Counted from the first letter of the stretch, positions 6,791 through 13,173 are shown. The stretch: DNA of 13,393 nucleotides from Anaerolineales bacterium (GCA_015484985.1 WFUL01000028.1:1-13393); one strand, 5' to 3'. Numbers and translations: made by a program. Notes: generated from the letters alone by a model not told the origin.

Positions 6791-7564
6791 TTAGTAGTGT
6801 CCCAGCAGCCCCCGTTCCCGGGCCGCGGTCTCCAATCGGTGGTACACCATGAGCCCCAGCATCAGGTACAGGACGGCCTGGGCCAGCAGGATGGCCCAGA
6901 GATGGGGCGGAAATTCCCACAGACGGGTCCCTTCCTGGGCGTGCTGCAATAACATGCGTACGCCCAGGGCAAAGGGGAACACGTTGAGTCCGGGGTAACG
7001 GTCCACGGGAAGCATTTGGAGGGGGACAATGAGGAACTGCACGATGGTGAAGACGCTCTGGATGTTCTTGTACCGCATGGCCAGGCCGGCCAGCATGTAG
7101 CCCAGGCCGAATCCCGGCAGCAAGGTCAGGATGTAGAGGGTGAGGGTGGTCAGGGGCTCCAGAGCCAGCCAGTGCCCGCTGATGGCCATGAAGGCCAGGA
7201 GCATGAGCAGGTTGAGCACCGTGTCGGTGACGAAGCTGGCGGCGGCTTCCACGGCCAGGACCCGATGAAGGCGCCAGGGGGTCATGAACAGTTGTTCCAG
7301 CAGGCCTTGTTGGGCGTAGGTGGTGATGTTCCAGGTGAACTGGCTCAGGCTCAGGATAAGGCCCACCCAAATCCAGTAACCCAGGATGAGGGCTTCGAGG
7401 GTCTCCCCCAGGCGCTGGGGCGTGGCCACCCATCGGGAGCCGAAGTAGAGGAAGGCGAAGAACAACACCAGAGTGAAGATCTGCACCACGGTGTTGAACC
7501 CGTAACTGCGCATGATGCGCAGCTGCTTCTTGAGAACGGCGATGAACAGGTAGACCAGGGACAT
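6791..7564 (-). CDS. ABC-2 type transporter permease
   Basis: A 257-residue inner-membrane protein with about six hydrophobic segments: around 23-42, 58-80, 105-130, 137-160, 170-185 and 222-243. The order and the SQFTWNITTYAQQGLLEQLFMTPWRLHRVL connector (first cytoplasmic loop) are characteristic of ABC-2 exporter permeases, which pump out drugs, lipids or polysaccharides. The start chosen is ATG 7564 (MSLVYLF), which has AGGAG seven bases upstream; a longer open frame to 7723 begins within the preceding gene. It is followed 16 nt later by its ATPase. A stem in the 34-nt gap upstream could hide its ribosome binding site (see findings). The substrate is unknown, but the operon context points to the cell envelope. 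Confidence 0.88.
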   Translation of the reverse strand: MSLVYLFIAVLKKQLRIMRSYGFNTVVQIFTLVLFFAFLYFGSRWVATPQRLGETLEALILGYWIWVGLILSLSQFTWNITTYAQQGLLEQLFMTPWRLHRVLAVEAAASFVTDTVLNLLMLLAFMAISGHWLALEPLTTLTLYILTLLPGFGLGYMLAGLAMRYKNIQSVFTIVQFLIVPLQMLPVDRYPGLNVFPFALGVRMLLQHAQEGTRLWEFPPHLWAILLAQAVLYLMLGLMVYHRLETAARERGLLGHY

Positions 7565-7598
7565 GGTTCCGCTCCTGTAGGCGCCGGCAGGGAGGAGG

Positions 7599-7979
7599 TC
7601 ACTCCAGGTAAATTTCCACCCGGTCGCCGTCTTCCTCGTCCACCACTTCCACGATACGGCCGCTCTCGCCTTCCGCGATGGCTTCCTCCAGGGCGGCCAT
7701 GATTTCCTCGGTGGCGGCTTCATCCATCCCGCCGTAGCGCTCGGCCACCTTCAGGGCCACCTTGACCAGGCGCACGGGCAGGTTCACGTTCACCCGGGTG
7801 CCGTCGCCTTCGGTGATGCGGATGCGCAACCATCGGGGTGCGGCGCCAGTGCCGGTTTGGGGCTTCTCCCGTGCTTTCGAGGTCTTCAGCGCTTCCAGGA
7901 GGCGAGCCGCGTCTTCCGGGGATATCTTGCCGTCTTCCACCATCTTGAGGATGCGCAGGCGTTCGTCGGGAACCGTCAT
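7599..7979 (-). CDS. SHOCT-like domain protein (YvlB/LiaX N-terminal-like)
   Basis: A 126-residue cytoplasmic protein. Residues 5-29 are the SHOCT-like helical hairpin (RLRILKMVEDGKISPEDA then ARLLEAL). A linker follows, then a beta/alpha domain with RWLRIRITEGDGTRVNVNL, the helix VRLVKVALKVAER and an acidic end VVDEEDGDRVEIYLE. This architecture is familiar from short SHOCT-like proteins beside DUF2089 or YvlB genes in Firmicutes and Chloroflexota; their role is not established, but envelope stress is suspected. The start ATG 7979 has GAGGAGG seven bases upstream. It is 26 nt downstream of the small membrane protein gene and 34 nt upstream of the ABC permease, in the same operon. The same helical module recurs in two other proteins of this operon. 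Confidence 0.85.
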   Translation of the reverse strand: MTVPDERLRILKMVEDGKISPEDAARLLEALKTSKAREKPQTGTGAAPRWLRIRITEGDGTRVNVNLPVRLVKVALKVAERYGGMDEAATEEIMAALEEAIAEGESGRIVEVVDEEDGDRVEIYLE

Positions 7980-8005
7980 GGGAAAACCTCCTCAGATAAA
8001 GAGTC

Positions 8006-8521
8006 TCAATCTTTGCGGCTGTTCCAGGTGATGGCCACAGGGCCGCGGTGGTCCACCACTCGGTGTCGGGGGCCGAGGGTGAGATGAAACCGGGACCGGT
8101 CGGAGGGGTCCACCACGTCCACCGTCAGGGCTTCTTCCTGCAGGACTGCGCGCATCTCCTGCCAGGGTAGGTCCCTCAGGTTCATGGACCGGGTGCGACC
8201 ATGGGTCATGATGTTGATGCGACCGGCCAGCCGTAGCAGGCTCAAGGGAACCGGGAAGGTGAGGGCGAACGTGTGGTCCGGCTCGTCCACTTCCACCCGC
8301 ATCCAGACCCGGTCCACCCACCAGCCCCAGGCGGCCAGAACCAGGAGCAGGCCCAGGGGGAAGAGGGCGGCCAAGCACGCGAGGCCCAGGGCGGCCACGG
8401 TCCCCACCAGGGTGACGGCCACGGCGAACACCGTCACCACCAGGGTCAGCGCCAGGGCCCCCAGTCCCAGAAGGGTTTTTCCCAAGATTGTCAGCCAGCG
8501 TGTTCCGCGGGAGCGCGCCAT
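8006..8521 (-). CDS. unrecognised membrane protein with two-helix hairpin and soluble C-terminal domain
   Basis: A 171-residue protein that I do not recognise. A short basic N-terminus (MARSRGTRW) is followed by a continuous hydrophobic stretch from about 10 to 68, enough for two transmembrane helices in a hairpin. The remaining 100 residues are soluble and mixed alpha/beta, opening with VWMRVEVDEPDHTFALTFPVPLS and ending in FHLTLGPRHRVVDHRGPVAITW. With an even number of helices and a positive N-terminus, the C-terminal domain is probably cytoplasmic. It would then be available to the SHOCT-like protein encoded next; this is inference. The start ATG 8521 follows AAGGAGGA, and the gene is 15 nt after its upstream neighbour. 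Confidence 0.75.
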   Translation of the reverse strand: MARSRGTRWLTILGKTLLGLGALALTLVVTVFAVAVTLVGTVAALGLACLAALFPLGLLLVLAAWGWWVDRVWMRVEVDEPDHTFALTFPVPLSLLRLAGRINIMTHGRTRSMNLRDLPWQEMRAVLQEEALTVDVVDPSDRSRFHLTLGPRHRVVDHRGPVAITWNSRKD

Positions 8522-8536
8522 GGTAGGTTTCCTCCT

Positions 8537-9277
8537 TCACCCCGAAAGGGAGATACCGGTAAGGCGTTTCAGGGTGGCCCACACGACGCCGATGAGCATG
8601 ACCACCCACAGAAAGGCCGCGATGGCCCACCAGTTGAGGAAGAAGACCAGCACGTAGGCGAAGGCCAGCAGGTAATCCAGGGCCTGGCGCCATCCCTGGG
8701 CCCCCCGGTGAAGGTCCCAGACCACCAGGAGCAGGACCGCGGCGAGCACACCCAAACCGGCCAGCCATCCCGGCACGAAGGGCAGGGGCAGCACCAGGAT
8801 GCCGCATCCGCCGGCCAGCAGGGGAAGTGGGTAGGAGCGTTGGAGCTGCCCGGCCCACATGAGCACCCAGCCGTAGACCCGGTCCTCCACGTTCAGCAGG
8901 TACGTGATGGTGGTCTTCCCGCCGGGGGACAGGGGAATGCGGCGGGCGTCCCGTTCTACCAGCAGGAGGCTCCCCTGGGGCATATGGGCCACCACGTAGC
9001 GGGTCGCCTTCCGGTCCAGGGGATTGGTCACCGTGGCCTTGACCGGGACCACCTGGTCCGCCAGAGTGGCCACGGGGAAGCAGCGGACCGAAGTCCAGGT
9101 GCGCTCCCGGGGGAACTTGGCGCTAAACAGCCGGGTTTCAATCTGGGCCCAAAGGAGGAAGCCCAGGAAAGCCAGGGCCAGACCGGCGCCCACGAGGTAC
9201 GCCAGGTCGGCGGCCCGGGAAACCGGCCGCACCGTCGCGTTGGGCCTCACGGAGAGGGAGGTCGTGGAAGAATTCAT
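8537..9277 (-). CDS. unrecognised membrane protein, five TM helices with exposed beta domain
   Basis: A 246-residue protein not assigned to a known family. One transmembrane helix lies at about 25-44. A polar, beta-rich domain (about 48-146) has an Ig-like feel: VVPVKATVTNPLDRKATRYVV, SLLLVERDARRIPL, GGKTTITYLLN. Four closely packed hydrophobic helices follow (about 150-168, 170-188, 199-214 and 215-235). With the first helix inserting N-in, the beta domain would face outside the cell. Such an exposed domain on a helical membrane core suits an envelope sensor or a partner of the ABC exporter; this is speculation. The start ATG 9277 overlaps the stop of the beta-repeat gene by four bases (ATGA), and GGAGG lies seven bases upstream inside that gene. 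Confidence 0.78.
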   Translation of the reverse strand: MNSSTTSLSVRPNATVRPVSRAADLAYLVGAGLALAFLGFLLWAQIETRLFSAKFPRERTWTSVRCFPVATLADQVVPVKATVTNPLDRKATRYVVAHMPQGSLLLVERDARRIPLSPGGKTTITYLLNVEDRVYGWVLMWAGQLQRSYPLPLLAGGCGILVLPLPFVPGWLAGLGVLAAVLLLVVWDLHRGAQGWRQALDYLLAFAYVLVFFLNWWAIAAFLWVVMLIGVVWATLKRLTGISLSG

Positions 9278-10044
9278 GCTTCGTCCTCCAGCGCGTTGAG
9301 GAGTTGTTCGGCTTGTTCCACGGTTATCTTACCTTCGGCCAACATCCGCAACACCCGCATTCGGGCTTCGCGGATGTCCGGAGAGGGGCTGGCGGTCCGG
9401 CGAACTCGCGGGGTCGCCCGTCGGACCCGACCGAAGCCCCGGAACACGCGCGCCATACGGGTGAGCCATTCGACCCCCGTGGGGATGTCGGCGGCCCATT
9501 CCGTCGGGCCCTGGGGTCCGATGTACACCCGCCCCTGCACCTCAAGGTCGAGCATCAGGGCCTGTTCGGGGTCCTCAGCCTGCCACATCGCGACGGACCG
9601 CCCGCCTCCCGCGAGGGTCTCGGTCGAGGTGGGGGCCGAGGCCATATCCACCTGGATGCCTTGCGTGGCCTGCACCCGACCGTGCAACGGCACGTCCGCG
9701 GGAACGCGAATCACCACCGGACCCTTCACCCGAAGCACGATGCGACGCCCGCGGGGCGCGTCGTCCTCGATGCGCACCGGACCGCGCACGTTCTCCCCTC
9801 TCAGTTCCCTGGGGCACGGTTCCACGCGCAGGGGGCCATGGACGTTTTGCAAATGCGCTTCGTCCTGCACGCCTTGCAGTACGACGGGACCGTTCAGCGT
9901 CTCGCCGCGTAGCACCTGGACTGCTTCCGCTTTAAACGGGCCGTTAATCCGTTTGACTTCCAAACCCCCTTCGGTCAGTCCCACGACCTTGCTGGGGCCA
10001 TTGAACACCTCGACATGAACCCGCGCCCAGCGGGGAACCTCCAC
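9274..10044 (-). CDS. toast-rack/DUF4097-like beta-repeat protein with C-terminal SHOCT-like module (downstream part after in-frame TGA)
   Basis: 256 residues if read from the GTG at 10044. Short beta repeats each carry a x-G-P turn about every 18 residues (FNGPSKV, INGPFKA, LNGPVVL, VHGPLRV, VRGPVRI, VKGPVVI), recalling DUF4097/toast-rack folds of LiaX/YvlB proteins. A basic linker follows, then a C-terminal SHOCT-like module (RMRVLRMLAEGKITVEQA then EQLLNALEDEA). No signal peptide or membrane helix is present, so it is probably cytoplasmic. The frame is continuous with an ATG at 10224 that has a strong ribosome binding site, but codon 53 of that longer frame is TGA (10066-10068). The GTG at 10044 lies 21 bases after this TGA, with only a weak G-rich stretch before it, so expression needs re-initiation or read-through. 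It may be a recent pseudogene, or the TGA may be an assembly error. Confidence 0.72.
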   Translation of the reverse strand: MEVPRWARVHVEVFNGPSKVVGLTEGGLEVKRINGPFKAEAVQVLRGETLNGPVVLQGVQDEAHLQNVHGPLRVEPCPRELRGENVRGPVRIEDDAPRGRRIVLRVKGPVVIRVPADVPLHGRVQATQGIQVDMASAPTSTETLAGGGRSVAMWQAEDPEQALMLDLEVQGRVYIGPQGPTEWAADIPTGVEWLTRMARVFRGFGRVRRATPRVRRTASPSPDIREARMRVLRMLAEGKITVEQAEQLLNALEDEA

Positions 10045-10065
10045 CTTGCCCGGCCCCTGGAGAAT

Positions 10066-10224
10066 TCAGAGACCTTCCTTCTCGTCGATAGAGCCGAACC
10101 CGTGGAGTCGGGCCACGTCTCCGTCATATCCCTCGATTTTGCACGGGCCGTTGGCTTTCAAGTGCAGAGGGGTTTCGGGGGTCAGGGGAACTTTCACCGC
10201 AGGCAGCACTTCCGGAATACGCAT
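10066..10224 (-). pseudogene. 5' fragment of the beta-repeat protein, ending at in-frame TGA
   Basis: ATG 10224 has AGGAGGT six bases upstream, one of the best ribosome binding sites in the operon, and lies 20 nt after the DUF2089 stop. The 52 sense codons include the first beta repeats (LHLKANGPCKIEG and ARLHGFGSIDEKEGL). After the TGA the same frame continues ILQGPGKVEV with no shift, and the G-turn spacing (residues 26, 42-44, 57, 76, 95) is kept across the stop. A single C-to-T change in CGA, or G-to-A in TGG, would explain it. The fragment alone would be a 52-residue peptide. Confidence 0.7.
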
Positions 10225-10244
10225 GGTTCGACCTCCTGTCCTGT

Positions 10245-10658
10245 TTACGCCTTGGAGGAAGGGGATTCACCCCGCAGCAGCCGCAGGGCTTCCTCCACGG
10301 TGATGCGACCCTGGTCCAGCTGGTCCAGAATGCGACGACGTTCTTCGGGCGAGATCGACGGGCTTTCCTCCTCTTCCTCGGCCGGCTGAAAGCCCATGGC
10401 CTGAATGATGCTGCGCAGACGGTTGCGCAGGGTGGGATAGGAAAGCCCCAGTTCCTTCTCCATGCGGGAGAACTTGCCTTCGTTGCGGATGAACACCTCC
10501 AGGAAACGTAATTGCTCCGGACTCAATCGGTCGAACACCGAACGGGGCCGGGGCCGATGAAAGCGCCCATGGAATTCCGTCCCGCATGACCGGCATTCGA
10601 ACCGGGTGACCACCAGTTCTCCCTGGCAGAGGGGACAGGTTTCGGGGAGTTGGGGCAT
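10245..10658 (-). CDS. DUF2089 family zinc-ribbon/HTH protein with SHOCT-like tail
   Basis: A 137-residue probable transcription regulator and first gene of the operon. The N-terminal zinc ribbon uses C8-x2-C11 and C22-x2-C25 (TCPLCQGELVV and ECRSCGTEFHG). FDRLSPEQLRFLEVFIRNEGKFSRMEKELG plus LSYPTLRNRLRSIIQAMGF (about 42-90) is the DUF2089 helix-turn-helix core. An acidic linker leads to a SHOCT-like module at 105-130 (RRRILDQLDQGRITVEEA then LRLLRG). The start ATG 10658 is preceded by AAGGAGGA. A strong promoter sits directly upstream with palindromes that are candidate binding sites, possibly for this protein itself. Role by family: DNA-binding regulator of unknown signal; no member is known to me with a defined function. 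Confidence 0.9.
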   Translation of the reverse strand: MPQLPETCPLCQGELVVTRFECRSCGTEFHGRFHRPRPRSVFDRLSPEQLRFLEVFIRNEGKFSRMEKELGLSYPTLRNRLRSIIQAMGFQPAEEEEESPSISPEERRRILDQLDQGRITVEEALRLLRGESPSSKA

Positions 10659-10689
10659 GGATTTCCTCCTTGGTCATGCTTGCAAAGCC

Positions 10690-10717
10690 ATCGTACCAGA
10701 ATTTTGAAGGATGTCAA
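10690..10717 (-). promoter_or_regulatory. sigma-70-type promoter of the DUF2089/ABC operon
   Basis: On the minus strand there is a perfect -35 TTGACA (10712-10717), a 16-base spacer and -10 TACGAT (10690-10695), preceded by an extended -10 TGG. Transcription would start near 10683, leaving a leader of about 25 nt before ATG 10658. Confidence 0.8.
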
Positions 10718-10724
10718 GGGAAAA

Positions 10725-10763
10725 CTTTCGAAAATCGAAATAGCATGTTTTAGTTTTCGAAAG
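10725..10763. promoter_or_regulatory. candidate operator: paired TTTCGAAA palindromes
   Basis: CTTTCGAAAA (10725-10734) and TTTTCGAAAG (10754-10763) form a perfect 10-bp inverted repeat, and each contains the 8-bp palindrome TTTCGAAA. A further half-like TCGAAA lies at 10735-10740. Centres are 29 bp apart. The near site is centred about 47 bases upstream of the predicted minus-strand transcription start, where activators commonly bind. The pair could also fold as a weak hairpin in RNA transcribed from the plus strand. Confidence 0.55.
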
Positions 10764-10842
10764 AGCGATGGGGGGGAAACGTTATCCTTTCAGTCGGTTG
10801 GGGAAGCCGTGGGGAGGGCGTATCGCGCCTTGCGGGTGCCTT

Positions 10843-10871
10843 TTCCCTATTTGCCCAGGTTCTGGTATAAG
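10843..10871 (+). promoter_or_regulatory. probable promoter of the polyamine genes
   Basis: An extended -10, TGG then TATAAG (10863-10871), lies 49 bases before ATG 10920. The -35 at 17 bases spacing (TTCCCT, 10843-10848) is poor, as is tolerated with an extended -10. Confidence 0.45.
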
Positions 10872-10919
10872 AAAGGGCTGATGGTGATGCGGCAACTCGG
10901 TTGTGGATGAGGAGGAAAC

Positions 10920-12242
10920 ATGGTCACCCTGCCCAAATACGTGTCGCTGACCTCGGGACATGCCGAGGGCATGGACGATTTGACAGCGTTCGACAACGCC
11001 CTTAAGGCCGCGGGCATTGCGGATTTGAACCTCATCAAGGTCTCGTCCATCGTGCCCCAGGGGTCCCGGCTGGTGCCCTTGCGGGAGTTCCCGGTGGGGA
11101 GCCTGGTGCCCACGGTCTACGCCCAGGCGTACAGCAACAAGCCGGGGGAAACGGTGGCCGCGGCGGTGGGTATGGGATTGAGCCCCGACGGTCGTGGGGT
11201 CATCATGGAAGGCCACGGTGTGGGAACCAAAGAAGAGATGGAGGCCCTGGTGCGCCGTCGCGTGGAGGCGGCCTTTCGGGAGCGGGGCCTGGAATTGCAC
11301 GAATACTACGTGGTTTCCGCGGAACATACGGTGGAGAAGCACGGATGCGCGGTAGCCGCGGCGGTGCTTTGGGGGGACGAACTGGAGGAAATGCCCGAGC
11401 AGTGGGAGACGGAAGCCTGGACGCCGGATGTGCGCTTCAGCGTTCGGATTCGGCAACCCGTGTTCTCCATGCGTTCCCCCTACCAGCACATCAATATCGT
11501 GGACACTTTCCAGTTCGGGCGCATGTTGTGGCTGGAAGGGACGGTGCAGACCACGGAGGCCGACCACTGGGTGTACCACGAGATGTTGGTGCACGTGCCC
11601 ATGTTCCTGCATCCCGAACCCAAGCGGGTGCTCATTGTGGGCGGTGGCGACGGCGGTGCACTGAGCACCGTCCTGGAGCATCCGGTGGATCGTGTGGTCA
11701 TGGTGGAAATCGACCGGGCGGTGGTGCAGGCCGCGCGGGAGTACCTGCCCACCATCCACGGCGGGGCCTTCGATGACCCCCGGGTGGAACTGGTGTACCA
11801 GGACGCCTTCACGTACCTTCGGGAAGGTCACGGCCCCTTCGACGTCATGCTCATGGATACCACCGACCCGGTGGGTCCGGCCATGCGCCTCTTTACCCAG
11901 GAGTTCTACCGCCTGGTCACGGACAACCTGGCCCCGGTGGGCCTGGTGGCTGCGCAAAGCGGTTCCCCTTGGATTCAACCCGAAGTGGTCACGCGCAACT
12001 GGAAGGCCATGCGCCCCCACTTCGACCATCTGGCATTGTACCTGGCCTCGATTCCCACATATCCAGGTGGCCTATGGTCCTTCACCCTGGGCGCGCGGGG
12101 TATGGACCCGACCCAGGTGGACTGGGCTGCCCTGGAGGCCCGGTTCCAGGCCCTGGGCCGACCGACGCACTACTACACCCCCGCGGTGCACCGAGCCGCT
12201 TTCATCCTGCCACCCTTTGTACAGCGCCTGTTGAGCGTGTGA
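10920..12242 (+). CDS. pyruvoyl-dependent arginine decarboxylase fused to spermidine synthase-like aminopropyltransferase
   Basis: A 440-residue bifunctional protein. Residues 1-155 match pyruvoyl-dependent arginine decarboxylase (arginine to agmatine): LIKVSSIVPQG contains the S42-S43 self-cleavage site that would give the pyruvoyl group on Ser43, and IMEGHG-x-GTKEEMEA carries the active-site glutamate region. From about 165 a full-length SpeE follows: TPDVRFSVRIRQPVFSMRSPYQ, FGRMLWLEGTVQ, YHEM (219-222), the decarboxylated-SAM loop GGGDGG (241-246), VEID (262-265), MDTTDPVGP with catalytic Asp313 and Asp316, and IPTYPGGLWSF (378-388). There is almost no linker. Most SpeE have TERDE before YHEM; here it is TEADH. 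Autocleavage would separate a 42-residue chain from the rest, leaving the aminopropyltransferase attached to the pyruvoyl chain. The start ATG has GGAGG four bases upstream. The ureohydrolase gene follows after 19 nt. Confidence 0.92.
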   Translation: MVTLPKYVSLTSGHAEGMDDLTAFDNALKAAGIADLNLIKVSSIVPQGSRLVPLREFPVGSLVPTVYAQAYSNKPGETVAAAVGMGLSPDGRGVIMEGHGVGTKEEMEALVRRRVEAAFRERGLELHEYYVVSAEHTVEKHGCAVAAAVLWGDELEEMPEQWETEAWTPDVRFSVRIRQPVFSMRSPYQHINIVDTFQFGRMLWLEGTVQTTEADHWVYHEMLVHVPMFLHPEPKRVLIVGGGDGGALSTVLEHPVDRVVMVEIDRAVVQAAREYLPTIHGGAFDDPRVELVYQDAFTYLREGHGPFDVMLMDTTDPVGPAMRLFTQEFYRLVTDNLAPVGLVAAQSGSPWIQPEVVTRNWKAMRPHFDHLALYLASIPTYPGGLWSFTLGARGMDPTQVDWAALEARFQALGRPTHYYTPAVHRAAFILPPFVQRLLSV

Positions 12243-12261
12243 CCCCGTACGAGGTGGGACG

Positions 12262-13137
12262 ATGCTTCCTCTGGCACCTGCTCCCCTTTTCTTGAGCGCC
12301 CGGTCTGAGCACCCCCAGCCTCAGGCCCAAATCGTGGGCTTTCCTTACGAAGCTACGGCCTCCTTCCGCGGGGGAACGGCTTTCGCACCCGATGCCATCC
12401 GGACCTTTTCCGAGAGCATCGAGACCTACAGCCCTCATCAGGACCGGGACCTGGAGGACCTGGTTCTGGTGGACCGGGGGAACGTGGTCCTGGACGAGCC
12501 CTTCCGGTGGGCCGCCGAGGGGTTGGTGGAACTCCAGGCTCCCCTGTCCCGTCTTAAGGCCCAGGCCCATTTCACCCTCTTCTTGGGCGGGGAACACACC
12601 TCGACCCTGGCCTTTCTATCCCCCGAGGAGACACTGGACCCCCGTTTCTTCCTGGTGGTGCTGGACGCCCACCTGGATTTGCGACCGGCGTACCAGGGCA
12701 CGGCCTATTCCCACGCTTCCTGGGCCCGGCGAGCGCTGGAGAAACTGGGTCCTTCACGCCTTCTCATTGCGGGCGCCCGGTCGGGGACCCGGGAGGAGTT
12801 CCGCTTGGCCCGGGAACAGGGGTTCTGGGTACCCACGGCCGAGGCCCTGGTGGAACGCCTGGACCGGCTGCCTCCAGGGACGCGCATCCACCTTTCCCTG
12901 GACATTGACGTCCTGGACCCGGCTCATGCGCCGGGCACGGGCAATCCTGAGCCCCTGGGCTGGTCCGTGGAGGACGTTTTGCGGGTGCTTCAGGCGTTGA
13001 AGGGGCACCGGGTGATTTCCGCCGACCTGGTGGAGTACAGCCCTCCCCACGATCCCTCCGGGCGCACCGGCGTGCTGGCAGCCTTCCTGGTGCGGGAGAT
13101 GCTTCTGGCCCTTACGCCGTCGGGGTCATCGAAATGA
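12262..13137 (+). CDS. speB: agmatinase-family ureohydrolase (agmatine or N1-aminopropylagmatine)
   Basis: A 291-residue Mn-dependent ureohydrolase of the arginase/agmatinase superfamily that removes urea from a guanidino group. All metal ligands are present: His112 in GGEHT, Asp135/His137/Asp139 in DAHLDL, and Asp214/Asp216 in SLDIDVLDP. Other family marks are SHAS (150-153), PAHAPGTGNPEPLG and the Glu258 loop DLVEYSPPHDPSGRTG. Its length is normal for agmatinase. The start ATG 12262 follows GAGG with seven bases spacing, 19 nt after the fusion gene. With that neighbour it would turn agmatine into putrescine, or, as in Thermus, aminopropylagmatine into spermidine. Sequence alone does not decide which substrate is used. 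Confidence 0.92.
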   Translation: MLPLAPAPLFLSARSEHPQPQAQIVGFPYEATASFRGGTAFAPDAIRTFSESIETYSPHQDRDLEDLVLVDRGNVVLDEPFRWAAEGLVELQAPLSRLKAQAHFTLFLGGEHTSTLAFLSPEETLDPRFFLVVLDAHLDLRPAYQGTAYSHASWARRALEKLGPSRLLIAGARSGTREEFRLAREQGFWVPTAEALVERLDRLPPGTRIHLSLDIDVLDPAHAPGTGNPEPLGWSVEDVLRVLQALKGHRVISADLVEYSPPHDPSGRTGVLAAFLVREMLLALTPSGSSK

Positions 13138-13140
13138 ACA

Positions 13141-13173
13141 GCGGGCGGCTTTTGGGGCCGCCCGCCGTTTTTT
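13141..13173 (+). terminator. intrinsic terminator after the ureohydrolase gene
   Basis: A 9-bp perfect GC stem (GCGGGCGGC 13141-13149 with GCCGCCCGC 13157-13165), a 7-base loop, then six T (13168-13173). It starts four bases after the TGA. The opposing gene ends inside its T-tract, so the stem may also act on the minus strand, though no strong T-run follows there. Confidence 0.92.

Noticed and set aside
5756..6952. Plus-strand open frame of 398 codons
   Set aside because: It is the antisense of the ABC ATPase, whose Walker and signature motifs are unmistakable.
8273..10018. Long plus-strand open frame of 581 codons
   Set aside because: It is antisense to three genes with good ribosome binding sites and domains; its translation is low-complexity Gly/His/Gln/Arg/Pro, typical of a high-GC shadow frame.
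10030..10068. Selenocysteine insertion at the in-frame TGA, with a CCAG/CTGG stem and GGT in the loop downstream
   Set aside because: The stem is short and imperfect, the protein is a repeat scaffold without a redox active site, and no sel gene is in view.
10782..12029. Minus-strand open frame of 415 codons
   Set aside because: It is antisense to the arginine decarboxylase-SpeE fusion, His/Gly/Gln-rich, with no family features.
3310..13137. UGA reassigned to a sense codon in this organism
   Set aside because: Several well-defined genes here (psd, the fusion gene, the ureohydrolase, the NB-ARC gene) end in TGA at the expected length.
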